Assembly (NCBI GenBank): GCA_017379075.1
Contig: JAFNXL010000010.1
Span: 1 to 64,000, forward strand
DNA: 64,000 nucleotides
From: Bacteroidaceae bacterium
GTDB taxonomy: Bacteria > Bacteroidota > Bacteroidia > Bacteroidales > Bacteroidaceae
Direction of reading: 5' to 3'
Shown here piece by piece: positions 1-8,928 of the stretch. The position numbers and the translations under genes were made by a program. The stretch's first letter is position 1. Every line of letters starts with the position of its first letter. Below the pieces are notes generated by a model that worked only from the letters and a program-made list of their open reading frames with translations, had not been told where the DNA came from and did no database searches.

Positions 1-1918
1 CACCGGCAAGGCCGGCACCGGTAAGAGTACCTTTCTGCGCTATGTGTGCAGCCATGTGAAGAAGAAACACGTGGTGCTTGCCCCCACGGGCATCGCCGCC
101 ATCAACGCCGGAGGAAGCACACTGCACAGTTTCTTCAAGCTTCCCTTCCACCCGCTCCTGCCGGACGACCCCAAGTTCGCCCCTTCCCGCCTCCGCGACT
201 TCCTCAAATACAACAAGTCGCACATCAAACTGTTGCGCGAGGTGGAGCTTGTCATCATAGACGAAATCTCCATGGTAAGGGCGGATATCATTGATTTCAT
301 CGACCGCATACTAAGGGTGTTTTGTCAAAAAATGCGAGAACCATTTGGTGGCAAGCAGATGCTATTCATCGGCGACATATTCCAGTTGGAACCCGTGGTA
401 AAGGCCGACGAGCGCGCCATCCTCAACCGCTTTTACCCCAACCCCTATTTCTTCTCTGCCCGTGTGTTCCGCGAGATGCATCTGGTCAGCATAGAACTCA
501 CCAAAGTATTCCGTCAGAAAGACCGTGGTTTCATCGCCACCCTGGACCGCATCCGCAACAACAGCGTCACCGACCTTGAGCTCCGCCTGCTCAATACGCG
601 CTATGCAGATACGCCCCCTTCACAGCCGGACAGCTGCCTGAGCATTGTACTTGCCACACGGCGCGACAATGTGGACCACATCAACCAGACCGAACTGGAC
701 AAGCTCCCTGGCGAAGCGGTAACGCTACGGGGTATCATCGACGGTGAGTTTCCCTCCACCGCGCTACCCACACTTATGGAACTGGAAATCAAGGAGGGCG
801 CACAGATTATATTTGTCAAGAACGACCAGGAGCGCCGCTGGGTAAACGGCACATTGGGCACCGTCTGCCACATTGACATGGAGACGCAACGGCTCTATGT
901 GGACACGGAAACACACAGCCGACTGGAGGTGGAGCCGGAACGATGGAGCAATGTCCGCTACACCTATAACGAGAAGGAAAAACGCATTGAAGAAGAAGAA
1001 CTTGGCACCTTCACCCAGTTCCCCATCCGTCTGGCATGGGCCATCACCATACACAAGAGTCAGGGACTCACTTTCGACCGTGCCACCATAGACTTCGGAG
1101 GGGGCACCTTCACCGGCGGACAGGCCTATGTGGCGCTGAGCCGCTGCACTTCACTGGAAGGACTTACACTGAGAAAAAGAATTACAAGGTCAGATATTTT
1201 CGTCTCTCCCGATGTGGTGGCGTTTGCCCGTCAGTTCAACAACGAGTCGCTGCTGCAGCACGCGCTTTCCGTCACCAAGGCCGATGCCGCCTACCGCGCC
1301 TGTGCCAAGGCTTTCGACCAGGGCGACATGGACCAGTGCATCGAACAGTTCATCACCGCCATACATAGTCGTTACGACATTGAAAAGCCTCACATCAAAA
1401 GGCTCATCCGAAGGAAACTCAACGTCTTCCGAACATTGCGGAATGAAGCCGAAGAATGTAAAGAAAAATTACAACAACAAGAGCGCAAGATACGGCAATA
1501 TGCGAGGGAATATTATCTCATGGGAAACGAGTGTGCCACGGAAGCGCGCCAACCCAAGGCCGCCATTGCCAACTACCGCAAAGCCATTGACATGTACCCC
1601 GACTATCTGGACGCCCATGTCAGGTTGGGCGTCACCTATCTGGGCGAAGGCATGCACCACGAGGCCCTTGCGCACCTGAACATCGCCGTCAGCCTATCCC
1701 CCGCCTCATTCAAGGCATTGTATCAACGCGGCAAGGTGCGCATGGCCATGCAGCACTATACGGAAGCCATCAACGACCTTGACCATGCCGTCCGCATCAA
1801 GGAAGACCACCCCCAGGCCCACAAACTCCTTGGCGATTGTTATTCGCTCATCGGAGAAGAAGAAAAGGCTGCTGTCTATTGGGCGTTGGCGGAAGAGTTG
1901 CAGAAGAGGAAGGGCTAA
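1..1918 (+). CDS. PIF1-like DNA helicase with C-terminal TPR repeats (5' truncated by window edge)
   Basis: Superfamily 1B helicase that should unwind DNA using ATP. The reading frame is open from base 2 and already encodes the Walker A loop GKAGTGKST within the first 30 bases, so the start codon lies left of the window and the internal ATG at 44 is not the true start. Other helicase motifs follow in order: VIIDEISM (Walker B), FIGDIFQLEPV (motif III), and AITIHKSQGLTFD plus VALSRCTSLEGL (motifs V/VI). From about residue 400 the protein changes to helical repeats with TPR-like spacing (for example AIANYRKAIDMYPDYLDAH and ALAHLNIAVSLSPASFKAL), a layout seen in Bacteroidota PIF1-family proteins. 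The TPR tail probably mediates protein contacts (inference). No partner gene is visible; the next gene has its own promoter. Confidence 0.9.
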   Translation, partial: TGKAGTGKSTFLRYVCSHVKKKHVVLAPTGIAAINAGGSTLHSFFKLPFHPLLPDDPKFAPSRLRDFLKYNKSHIKLLREVELVIIDEISMVRADIIDFIDRILRVFCQKMREPFGGKQMLFIGDIFQLEPVVKADERAILNRFYPNPYFFSARVFREMHLVSIELTKVFRQKDRGFIATLDRIRNNSVTDLELRLLNTRYADTPPSQPDSCLSIVLATRRDNVDHINQTELDKLPGEAVTLRGIIDGEFPSTALPTLMELEIKEGAQIIFVKNDQERRWVNGTLGTVCHIDMETQRLYVDTETHSRLEVEPERWSNVRYTYNEKEKRIEEEELGTFTQFPIRLAWAITIHKSQGLTFDRATIDFGGGTFTGGQAYVALSRCTSLEGLTLRKRITRSDIFVSPDVVAFARQFNNESLLQHALSVTKADAAYRACAKAFDQGDMDQCIEQFITAIHSRYDIEKPHIKRLIRRKLNVFRTLRNEAEECKEKLQQQERKIRQYAREYYLMGNECATEARQPKAAIANYRKAIDMYPDYLDAHVRLGVTYLGEGMHHEALAHLNIAVSLSPASFKALYQRGKVRMAMQHYTEAINDLDHAVRIKEDHPQAHKLLGDCYSLIGEEEKAAVYWALAEELQKRKG

Positions 1919-1922
1919 AAGG

Positions 1923-1985
1923 CTAGATAATCTAGAAGAGCTAGAATAGCTAGATGGTCTAGAACTTCTAGAAATCCTAGAAAAT
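1923..1985. repeat. 9-bp tandem array with CTAG core
   Basis: CTAG occurs at 1923, 1932, 1941, 1950, 1959, 1968 and 1977, exactly every 9 bases. Each unit is about four variable bases followed by CTAGA. Related arrays with the same 9-bp phase lie at 20788-20810, 21027-21076 and 21317-21375. Confidence 0.85.
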
Positions 1986-1997
1986 CTAAAACGCACC

Positions 1998-2076
1998 GCA
2001 GTGCGATAGCCGATGCAATGCAGTGCGATAGCCGATGCAATGCAGTGCGTTGGCAGATGCAATGCGGTGCGTTGGA
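1998..2076. repeat. 22-bp tandem repeat, about 3.6 copies
   Basis: Units begin at 1998, 2020, 2042 and 2064, each starting GCAGTGCG (GCGGTGCG in the last). The first two copies are identical; the third and fourth diverge. It directly follows the CTAG array. No coding role is apparent. Confidence 0.85.
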
Positions 2077-2122
2077 AAGGGCAAGCCGGTGGCCTTGAAA
2101 TCGACTCTATATGATAAATCAT

Positions 2123-2170
2123 AAACCTGGGTTTTGCGGTATGTGCAAAGCGCAGGTTTTTTATGTTTTT
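2123..2170 (+). terminator. Probable intrinsic terminator
   Basis: AAACCTG (2123-2129) pairs with CAGGTTT (2153-2159), followed by a T-rich run. The loop is long (23 nt), so confidence is moderate. It would separate the helicase transcript from the FAS1/SusCD operon. Confidence 0.45.
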
Positions 2171-2263
2171 TGCACGTTTTAACAATTAAATCAAGAGGGT
2201 TTAATGCCCAAACCACACCTCAAATGTTAAAAAACCTTAACAAAATGGAAAATATAGGGCATA

Positions 2264-2297
2264 TTTGGCCTTGCTAATCAAAAAAAATGTAAATTTG
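2264..2297 (+). promoter_or_regulatory. Bacteroidota-type promoter of the FAS1-SusCD operon
   Basis: TTTG at 2264-2267 and TAAATTTG (TAnnTTTG) at 2290-2297, spaced 22 bases. Predicted start of transcription is near 2304, giving a leader of about 65 nt before the ATG at 2370. Confidence 0.55.
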
Positions 2298-2369
2298 CTT
2301 AATAAAGTATGCAAAAGGCATAATTACGCGAACAAAAATTTTTAATTACAAATATCTAAAACACAAGTA

Positions 2370-5300
2370 ATGCGTATGAGAAACCGTTTTAGCAAATGGA
2401 GCCGCCATTCCTCACGAATGGTGTGCTTGTTGGCAGCCTGCGGACTGATGTATGCATGTAAGGACGAGTACCTGTTGGACGATGAAAAGCCCAGCTGGTT
2501 GAATTCGAGCATCTACGAAAGTCTGGAGACTAAAGGCAATTTCAAGACCTATTTGAGACTGCTTGCTGACAAGGATGTAAATCCCACAAACGCCCGTCCA
2601 TTAACTGAGGTTTTGAGCCGTACCGGCTCCAAGACCGTGTTCGTGGCCACCGACGAAGCATGGGACAAGTTCTTTAAGGCCAATGCAGCGCTGCCCGAGA
2701 GTAATCCTTGGCACAATGCCACGAGTTATGAAAACCTGAGTACCGCTCAGAAGAAGTTGTTGATCCACACCAGTATGCTCAACAACGCCATCGTGATGGA
2801 AAACCTTGCCAGCAGCGAGTCTGTGAATGGAAGCAGCCCCGTTCGTGGTGAGTACATGCGTCGCTACACCGATGTAGAGACCACCGACTCCATCACCTAC
2901 ATGGCTCCCGAGATGATTCCCTATTCTTACAACCCCACCGACAAGGACTTCTGGTGGCGTTTCCGTGCAGAGAACGGAGGTAAGGGACTTCACATCGTCA
3001 AGGACTCCACCCTTAGTATGATGCTCCACTTCACCAGCGAGCACATGGCTAAGAACACCGTGAACGACGACGACTTCGCCAAGTTCATGGGTCGCGAACG
3101 TATCACAAGCGACGTGCATATCTACGACGCACTCCTCGTCGACAAGGACGGAGTCTGCGAGAACGGATATGTAAACATCACCGAAAAGCCCCTGGTTCCC
3201 CTGGCCAACATGGCAGAGGTAATCCGTTCTAACGGTAAGACCAACATTTTCGGCCACATGCTCGACCGTTATAGCGCTCCCTACTACAGCGACGCTATCA
3301 CACGCGCATGTAGAATATTGTATCCCGAGAAGTTCGGTGACACCGACTCTGTGTTCACCATGCGTTACTTCTCTGACAACAGCTTCAACCACCGCGCCAA
3401 CAACACCCAGCCCGACGGCAACCCCTACACTGGTGACGAAGGCGGTAGCGTGAGCTTGAAGTTCGACCCGGGATGGAACGGCTACTATGACGAAGTGGAT
3501 GCCGAGAAGGACATGGCCACCATGTTCATTCCCAGTGACGAAGCTTTGTGGAAGTACTTCACCGAGGGTGGTGGTCTGCAGTTGATTGAGACCTATGACC
3601 CCAACTACGTTCCCGGACAGACCTACGCCAACGAAGATGAACTGTACCAGGCCATCGACCAGATTCCCTTGAGCACCCTGCAGGGTCTGATCAACGTGAT
3701 CATGCTCCGCAGCTTCACCGGTTCTGTACCCAGCAAGATGACCAAGCTGCGCGACGACGCCCAGGAACAGCTCTTCTACCCCGAAGACATCGAGAAGATT
3801 GACACCTGTCTGCTCGCATGTAACGGTGCTGTATATATAATGAGTGATATCTATGGTCCCGCCGACTATACTTCAGTTACCTCTCCCGCTTACATCAGTA
3901 AGACCAACCTGGTAATGAAGTGGGCCATCTACAACGGATCATCAGGTACCGACTACATGGGTCTTAACTACTATGCCTATCTGAAGGCTATGCAGAGTGA
4001 GTTCACCTTCTTCCTCCCCAGTGACGCCGCTTTGCAGTACTACTATGACCCCACCAGCTACGAAAGTAACACTCCCCGTCTGATCCAGTTCAACTACAAG
4101 AACCAGGCATTCCCCATCCAGACCAAGTGTTATGACTATAATCCCGAAACAGGCGAAATCGGCCGTCCGCTCACCGGTTCAGGTGCTTCTCTGCAGCAGG
4201 ACGAGATTACCAACCGTCTGAAGGATATTCTTGAGTCTCACACCATTGTACACGACGGAACCAACCCCATCGACGGCGAGGACGTTTATTTCCTTACCAA
4301 GAACGGTAACGCCGTTAAGGTGGAACGCGCCATCGGCGAGGACGGCAAGAACCACATCGTGGCCATCAAGGGTGGTTTGCAGCTCGAAAACGAGCGTAAC
4401 GGCATGAACGGTGACAATCCCGGTGAAACCTCTTGCCAGGTAACCAAGCCCTTCGAGAGCCTCAAGAACGGTCAGACCTTCATCGTGAACGCTCCCATTA
4501 CTCCTACTTACCGAAGCGTTTACAACATCCTCACACAGGACGAAGGCTGGAAGAAGACTTCAGAAGAAGAGTGGAACGCCACCAACCCCTATGCAGAATT
4601 CTTCAAGCTTTGCGAAACCAACACCACTATCGTAACCAAGTGTGGTCTCGTAGACGAGAAGAAGCTCTCTACCACCGAGCAGAAGTCTGCGTTGAAGAAG
4701 TATCAGATCTTTGTGGATATGAACGGTTTGGATAACAACATCCAGTTCTTCAACAACTATCGCTATACTGCATTCATCCCCAACAACGAAGCCGTACAGG
4801 AAGCCATTGCAAACGGTCTGCCCACATGGGAAGAGATCGAGGCTGACTACAACGAGATGGAACCCGTTGTGAACACATTGGACTCACTGAAGGACGTAAT
4901 GGACAACAATGACTACGTATTCGTAGAAGAAGACTCCATCATGTGCAACCAACTGTGGGAGAAGGCACATGCCGATAGTATCAAGATTCAGGCCAAGATT
5001 ACCTATCTGACCAACTTCATCCGCTACCACTTCGCCGACAACTCTATCTTCGCCGACAAGAGCGTCCGTGCAGAGTCTGAAATGGTAACTTCAAGTTACG
5101 ACAAGGAACTCGGTCTGTTCTGCAAGCTTTATGTAGACCGTCCCGGTAACGATGTATTGCGCGTACGTGACGCGTACAGTAATACAATGATGGAGACCGT
5201 TGGAGAGAAGAACGTATTGGCACGTGATATCGAGTGTTCTCTGAAGCCCGTAGGCCGCCCCATGGCTACCAGCGGTAAGAAGATCACCCTGGATGCCTCA

Positions 5301-5453
5301 AGTGCATGTGTAATCCACTTGATTCCCGGCATTCTGAACCACACCGAGCTGAAGAACGGCCGTCACGACAGTGAATGGGCATCAGTAGCGGCAGCCAAGA
5401 AGTACATAAAGAGATACGCTATTAGTAAAGAAAAGTTTGACAGCCATGAATAA
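2370..5453 (+). CDS. Fasciclin (FAS1) domain surface lipoprotein, four FAS1-like repeats
   Basis: Large lipoprotein of 1027 aa at the head of a SusC/SusD operon. The signal peptide ends in a lipobox with Cys30 (MYAC), followed by KDE, matching the Bacteroidota lipoprotein export signal, so surface display is likely. Four segments carry the FAS1 hallmark of a hydrophobic strand then a P/T-[DN]-x-A turn: TVFVATDEAW (about residue 89), MATMFIPSDEAL (381), FTFFLPSDAAL (545) and YTAFIPNNEAV (799). FAS1 domains are adhesion or binding modules; in Bacteroidota they often accompany SusCD pairs and may bind glycans or proteins. The stop codon overlaps the SusC start by 8 bases, implying translational coupling. 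Codon use is strongly biased, suggesting high expression. The ligand cannot be told from sequence. Confidence 0.85.
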   Translation: MRMRNRFSKWSRHSSRMVCLLAACGLMYACKDEYLLDDEKPSWLNSSIYESLETKGNFKTYLRLLADKDVNPTNARPLTEVLSRTGSKTVFVATDEAWDKFFKANAALPESNPWHNATSYENLSTAQKKLLIHTSMLNNAIVMENLASSESVNGSSPVRGEYMRRYTDVETTDSITYMAPEMIPYSYNPTDKDFWWRFRAENGGKGLHIVKDSTLSMMLHFTSEHMAKNTVNDDDFAKFMGRERITSDVHIYDALLVDKDGVCENGYVNITEKPLVPLANMAEVIRSNGKTNIFGHMLDRYSAPYYSDAITRACRILYPEKFGDTDSVFTMRYFSDNSFNHRANNTQPDGNPYTGDEGGSVSLKFDPGWNGYYDEVDAEKDMATMFIPSDEALWKYFTEGGGLQLIETYDPNYVPGQTYANEDELYQAIDQIPLSTLQGLINVIMLRSFTGSVPSKMTKLRDDAQEQLFYPEDIEKIDTCLLACNGAVYIMSDIYGPADYTSVTSPAYISKTNLVMKWAIYNGSSGTDYMGLNYYAYLKAMQSEFTFFLPSDAALQYYYDPTSYESNTPRLIQFNYKNQAFPIQTKCYDYNPETGEIGRPLTGSGASLQQDEITNRLKDILESHTIVHDGTNPIDGEDVYFLTKNGNAVKVERAIGEDGKNHIVAIKGGLQLENERNGMNGDNPGETSCQVTKPFESLKNGQTFIVNAPITPTYRSVYNILTQDEGWKKTSEEEWNATNPYAEFFKLCETNTTIVTKCGLVDEKKLSTTEQKSALKKYQIFVDMNGLDNNIQFFNNYRYTAFIPNNEAVQEAIANGLPTWEEIEADYNEMEPVVNTLDSLKDVMDNNDYVFVEEDSIMCNQLWEKAHADSIKIQAKITYLTNFIRYHFADNSIFADKSVRAESEMVTSSYDKELGLFCKLYVDRPGNDVLRVRDAYSNTMMETVGEKNVLARDIECSLKPVGRPMATSGKKITLDASSACVIHLIPGILNHTELKNGRHDSEWASVAAAKKYIKRYAISKEKFDSHE

Positions 5454-8400
5454 AATAACAAAACTATTACTGCTCTGGGTTGTGGCGCTGATGGCCATCC
5501 CAGCAAACGCACAGCAGCGGCGTATTTCCGGTACCGTAGCGGACGATATTGACGTAATCATCGGTGCCAACGTCGTAGAGTTAGACAAGAACAACCGTAT
5601 TGTCAGCCAGACGGTTACTGATATGAATGGTAACTTTACCATGAATATCAAGGACCCCAACAATACGTTGAAGGTTTCTTATATCGGTTACAAGAACTTT
5701 ACACAGAAACTGGGAACCAAGAATGTCTTCAAGATCACCTTGCAGGACAACACCAAGACCATGACCGAGGTTAAGGTAACTGCCAAGCAGAAGGCTCCCA
5801 CCACCGGTTTGGACATTCCCGCACGCGAGTATGCCGGTGCTGTGGCCAAGTTCAACATGTCAGATGTGGAAGGTCTTGCCTTCGAGTCTGTGGACCAGGC
5901 GCTTCAGGGTCAGATTCCCGGTTTGGACATCGTGCCCAACTCTGGTAACCTGGGTTCAGGTACCACCATGCGTCTGCGCGGTACCACCACCATCAACGGT
6001 AACGCACAGCCTCTGATCGTTGTGAACGACCACATCTTCGAACTTCCCGATGACGCACAGGATGTGAACTTCGAGACCATGGACAATGAAGAGCAGTTCT
6101 CTACATTGTTGAACGTGAACCCCGAAGACATCGAGAGCATCACCGTATTGAAGGACGCTGCCACCGCTGCCAAGTGGGGTATCCGTGGTTCTAACGGTGT
6201 TATCGAAATCAAGTTGCGCCGCGGTCACCGTGGTCCCACCCGCGTAGCCTTCTCTTATCGTTTCAACGGCACCTGGCAGCCCGACGGCTACGAGATGTTG
6301 AACGGTGACGGCTACACCATGATGTTGAAGGAAGCTTACTACAATCCCAAGCAGATTCCTACCTCATTGCCCGAATTGGACTACAACACTGAAATGCCCT
6401 ACATCTACAACCACTTCAGCCACAATACCGATTGGGTGAACGAGGTTACACGCATGGGTAAGGAACACAAGTACTATGTAACCCTCTCTGGTGGTGGTGA
6501 AAAGGCTACCTTCCGTATCTCTGCAGGTTACGACAAGAGTACCGGTTCTATTATCGGCCAGCAGCTCGACCGTTTCAGTACAGCCACTGCGCTGGACTAC
6601 TGGGTGAGCGACCGCATCAAGTTCAGCTCTAACATCAACCTGACCTTTACCACCAACACCAAGAACTACGGTAACGACATTCTGGCCCGCGCATACAAGG
6701 CAATGCCCAACATGAGCGTAATGGAATACGACCGCTTTGGTTTGGAAACCGGTAACTACTTCAACATGCTTCCTCTTGCTGCCAACTACGGTACCTCTGG
6801 TTCAGGCCGTAAGGAGAATGACGGAACCATGACCTCTTATGACCTGAACGACATGTTCTTCAACGGCAACCCCGTTGCCCGCGCACAGAAGGCATGGAAC
6901 AAGGAGCGCCAGTACAACCTGACTCCCCAGTTCAGCATCGAATACAAGCTGTTGGGTACCGAGGACGACCAGCACCGTCTGAACTATGTGGGCGACGTGC
7001 AGTTGAACATCTACAACACCAGCAGCGACGAATATTGCCCCAGCGAACTCAAGACCATGGATTGGTATTGGGGTGCGGAAAACAGCACCAACTTGGGTAG
7101 CAACGAACGTAACTACGTGTCTAACGACGAGTACAAGTCTCTCGAGTTCACCACCCGTCACGACTTGCGTTACTACTCTGGTTTCGCCAACAAGGATCAC
7201 AGCTTGAGCGGATTGGTTCGTTTCGAATTGTATTCTGGTAGCAGCAGCAAGCAGAACACCGGTCTGTGGAACGTACCCGACGGTATTACCGATCCCACCG
7301 TTGTCGCCCTGCTCCGTGCAGCCGGTGCCAGCAACAGCGAATGGAGAAGCCAGAGCTTCTTCGGACAGTTGCACTACTCTTACAAGAGCAAGTACTCTCT
7401 GGACGCCACTGTACGTACCGACGGTAGCACCAACTTCGGTAAGGGTTCTAAGTATGGTACCTTCCCCTCTGTCGGCGGACGTTGGAACATCAGCGACGAA
7501 AACTGGATGCAGTGGAGCAAGAAGGTTATCAGCATGCTCGCCTTCCGTCCCACTTGGGGTATCACCGGTAACACCGGCGGCGGCAGCTTCAACCAGTACA
7601 ACAAGTACGCTTCTGACGGTTACTACAACGGCCACACCGTGGTACGTCCCGAGAACCTCTCTCTGACCCAGATTCGTTGGGAGAAGACCAAGCAGTGGAA
7701 CCTCGGTTTCAACTTGGGTCTGTTCGACGACATTGTAACTGCCGAATTCGAAGTTTATGACAAGAAGACCACCGACCTGTTGATGGACAACCTGCGTATC
7801 CCCAGTGCCAACGGTTTCAACTACCTGAGCAAGGTGAACGCCGGTACCATGCGCAACAAGGGTTGGGAAATGAACGTAAGCACCGCCCGTATCGCCAAGG
7901 TTGGCAAGTTCGCCATGAAGCTCCGTGGTAACATCGCCCAGAACTTCAACGAAGTGGAGGAAATGGATCCCCTGATTCTCGAAGCCCTCAACGGTAGCGA
8001 GACCTATCAGCCCGGTAACCTCAACTACAACCAGCGCGTACAGATTGGTAACGCCTTGGGTTCAATCTACGGTCTGCGCTACAAGGGCGTTTACCGCTAC
8101 GACTATGACCACAACGGTTACACCCAGTCTTCTATCGCCGCTTACGGTTATGCCGAGCACGAGAACAGCGGTTACGACGCAAAGGGTAACCCCATCAACA
8201 CCGCAGCTGCCGCCCTCCGTCGTGGCGAGAACGCCACCTGTCCCATCGCATTTGATGCAGACGGCAACATGCTGACCGATGCCAAGGGTATTCCATTGCC
8301 CATGTACTATTGCTACAACGAGAGCTACCGCTACCAGTTCCAGGGTGGTGACGCCATCTACGAAGACGTGAACCACGACGGCCAGATTGACCGCTACGAC

Positions 8401-8925
8401 ATGGTTTACCTGGGCAACTCTAACCCCAAGTGCAATGGTGGTTTCGGTATCCAGCTCTACTATGACCGCTTCTCTCTGAACACCGGTTTCAACTTCCGTA
8501 TGGGTAACCAGATTGTAAACCTTGCGCGTATGAACTACGAGAGCATGCTCAACAACAACAACCAGAGCTTTGCCACCACATGGCGCTGGCGCAAGAACGG
8601 TGACATCACCGAGATTCCCCGTGCTTTGAGTAAGGTACACGGCTACAACAGCTACAACTCACTGCCCAGCGACCGCTACGTGGAAGACGGAGACTACCTG
8701 CGTCTGCAGTACATCCAGTTGAGCTATGACTTCGACGCCAAGAAGCTGAAGAAGTATGGTATCAACAACCTGAAGCTGTTCGCATCTGTGAACAACATCT
8801 GGTGCTGGACCAAGTACACCGGTGTAGACCCCGACGTTTCTCCCCAGGGATTTGCCGTATGTACCGACAACAGCCGTACTCCCCGTACCAAGTCATTTAC
8901 TTGTAGTGTAAACTTAGGCTTCTAA
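5446..8925 (+). CDS. SusC/RagA-family TonB-linked outer membrane transporter
   Basis: TonB-dependent importer (1159 aa) that would move a ligand captured by the downstream SusD across the outer membrane. The signal peptide (MNKITKLLLLW to ANAQ) is followed by a carboxypeptidase-regulatory-like beta domain (RRISGTVAD onward), then the plug with the family hallmark ITVLKDAATAAKWGIRGSNG, then a long beta barrel ending in SVNLGF with a terminal Phe. The ATG at 5446 is chosen because it overlaps the preceding stop (ATGAATAA) and begins a normal signal peptide; the in-frame TTG at 5437 is unlikely. SusD starts a few bases downstream. Codons are highly biased. The substrate is unknown; no glycosidase lies inside the operon, so a polysaccharide cannot be assumed and a peptide or protein-derived ligand is possible. 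Confidence 0.93.
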   Translation: MNKITKLLLLWVVALMAIPANAQQRRISGTVADDIDVIIGANVVELDKNNRIVSQTVTDMNGNFTMNIKDPNNTLKVSYIGYKNFTQKLGTKNVFKITLQDNTKTMTEVKVTAKQKAPTTGLDIPAREYAGAVAKFNMSDVEGLAFESVDQALQGQIPGLDIVPNSGNLGSGTTMRLRGTTTINGNAQPLIVVNDHIFELPDDAQDVNFETMDNEEQFSTLLNVNPEDIESITVLKDAATAAKWGIRGSNGVIEIKLRRGHRGPTRVAFSYRFNGTWQPDGYEMLNGDGYTMMLKEAYYNPKQIPTSLPELDYNTEMPYIYNHFSHNTDWVNEVTRMGKEHKYYVTLSGGGEKATFRISAGYDKSTGSIIGQQLDRFSTATALDYWVSDRIKFSSNINLTFTTNTKNYGNDILARAYKAMPNMSVMEYDRFGLETGNYFNMLPLAANYGTSGSGRKENDGTMTSYDLNDMFFNGNPVARAQKAWNKERQYNLTPQFSIEYKLLGTEDDQHRLNYVGDVQLNIYNTSSDEYCPSELKTMDWYWGAENSTNLGSNERNYVSNDEYKSLEFTTRHDLRYYSGFANKDHSLSGLVRFELYSGSSSKQNTGLWNVPDGITDPTVVALLRAAGASNSEWRSQSFFGQLHYSYKSKYSLDATVRTDGSTNFGKGSKYGTFPSVGGRWNISDENWMQWSKKVISMLAFRPTWGITGNTGGGSFNQYNKYASDGYYNGHTVVRPENLSLTQIRWEKTKQWNLGFNLGLFDDIVTAEFEVYDKKTTDLLMDNLRIPSANGFNYLSKVNAGTMRNKGWEMNVSTARIAKVGKFAMKLRGNIAQNFNEVEEMDPLILEALNGSETYQPGNLNYNQRVQIGNALGSIYGLRYKGVYRYDYDHNGYTQSSIAAYGYAEHENSGYDAKGNPINTAAAALRRGENATCPIAFDADGNMLTDAKGIPLPMYYCYNESYRYQFQGGDAIYEDVNHDGQIDRYDMVYLGNSNPKCNGGFGIQLYYDRFSLNTGFNFRMGNQIVNLARMNYESMLNNNNQSFATTWRWRKNGDITEIPRALSKVHGYNSYNSLPSDRYVEDGDYLRLQYIQLSYDFDAKKLKKYGINNLKLFASVNNIWCWTKYTGVDPDVSPQGFAVCTDNSRTPRTKSFTCSVNLGF

Positions 8926-8928
8926 AAA

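Noticed and set aside
1706..2185. Minus-strand ORF with Ser-rich stretch across the CTAG and 22-bp repeats
   Set aside because: The sequence is produced by the 9-bp and 22-bp repeats and overlaps the helicase 3' end; no start signal or homology.
6802..7635. Long antisense ORF (277 codons) and similar long antisense ORFs in the SusCD operon (for example 9157-10386)
   Set aside because: They are shadows of strongly codon-biased SusC/SusD genes; translated sequences are low in normal protein features and opposed to clear domains.
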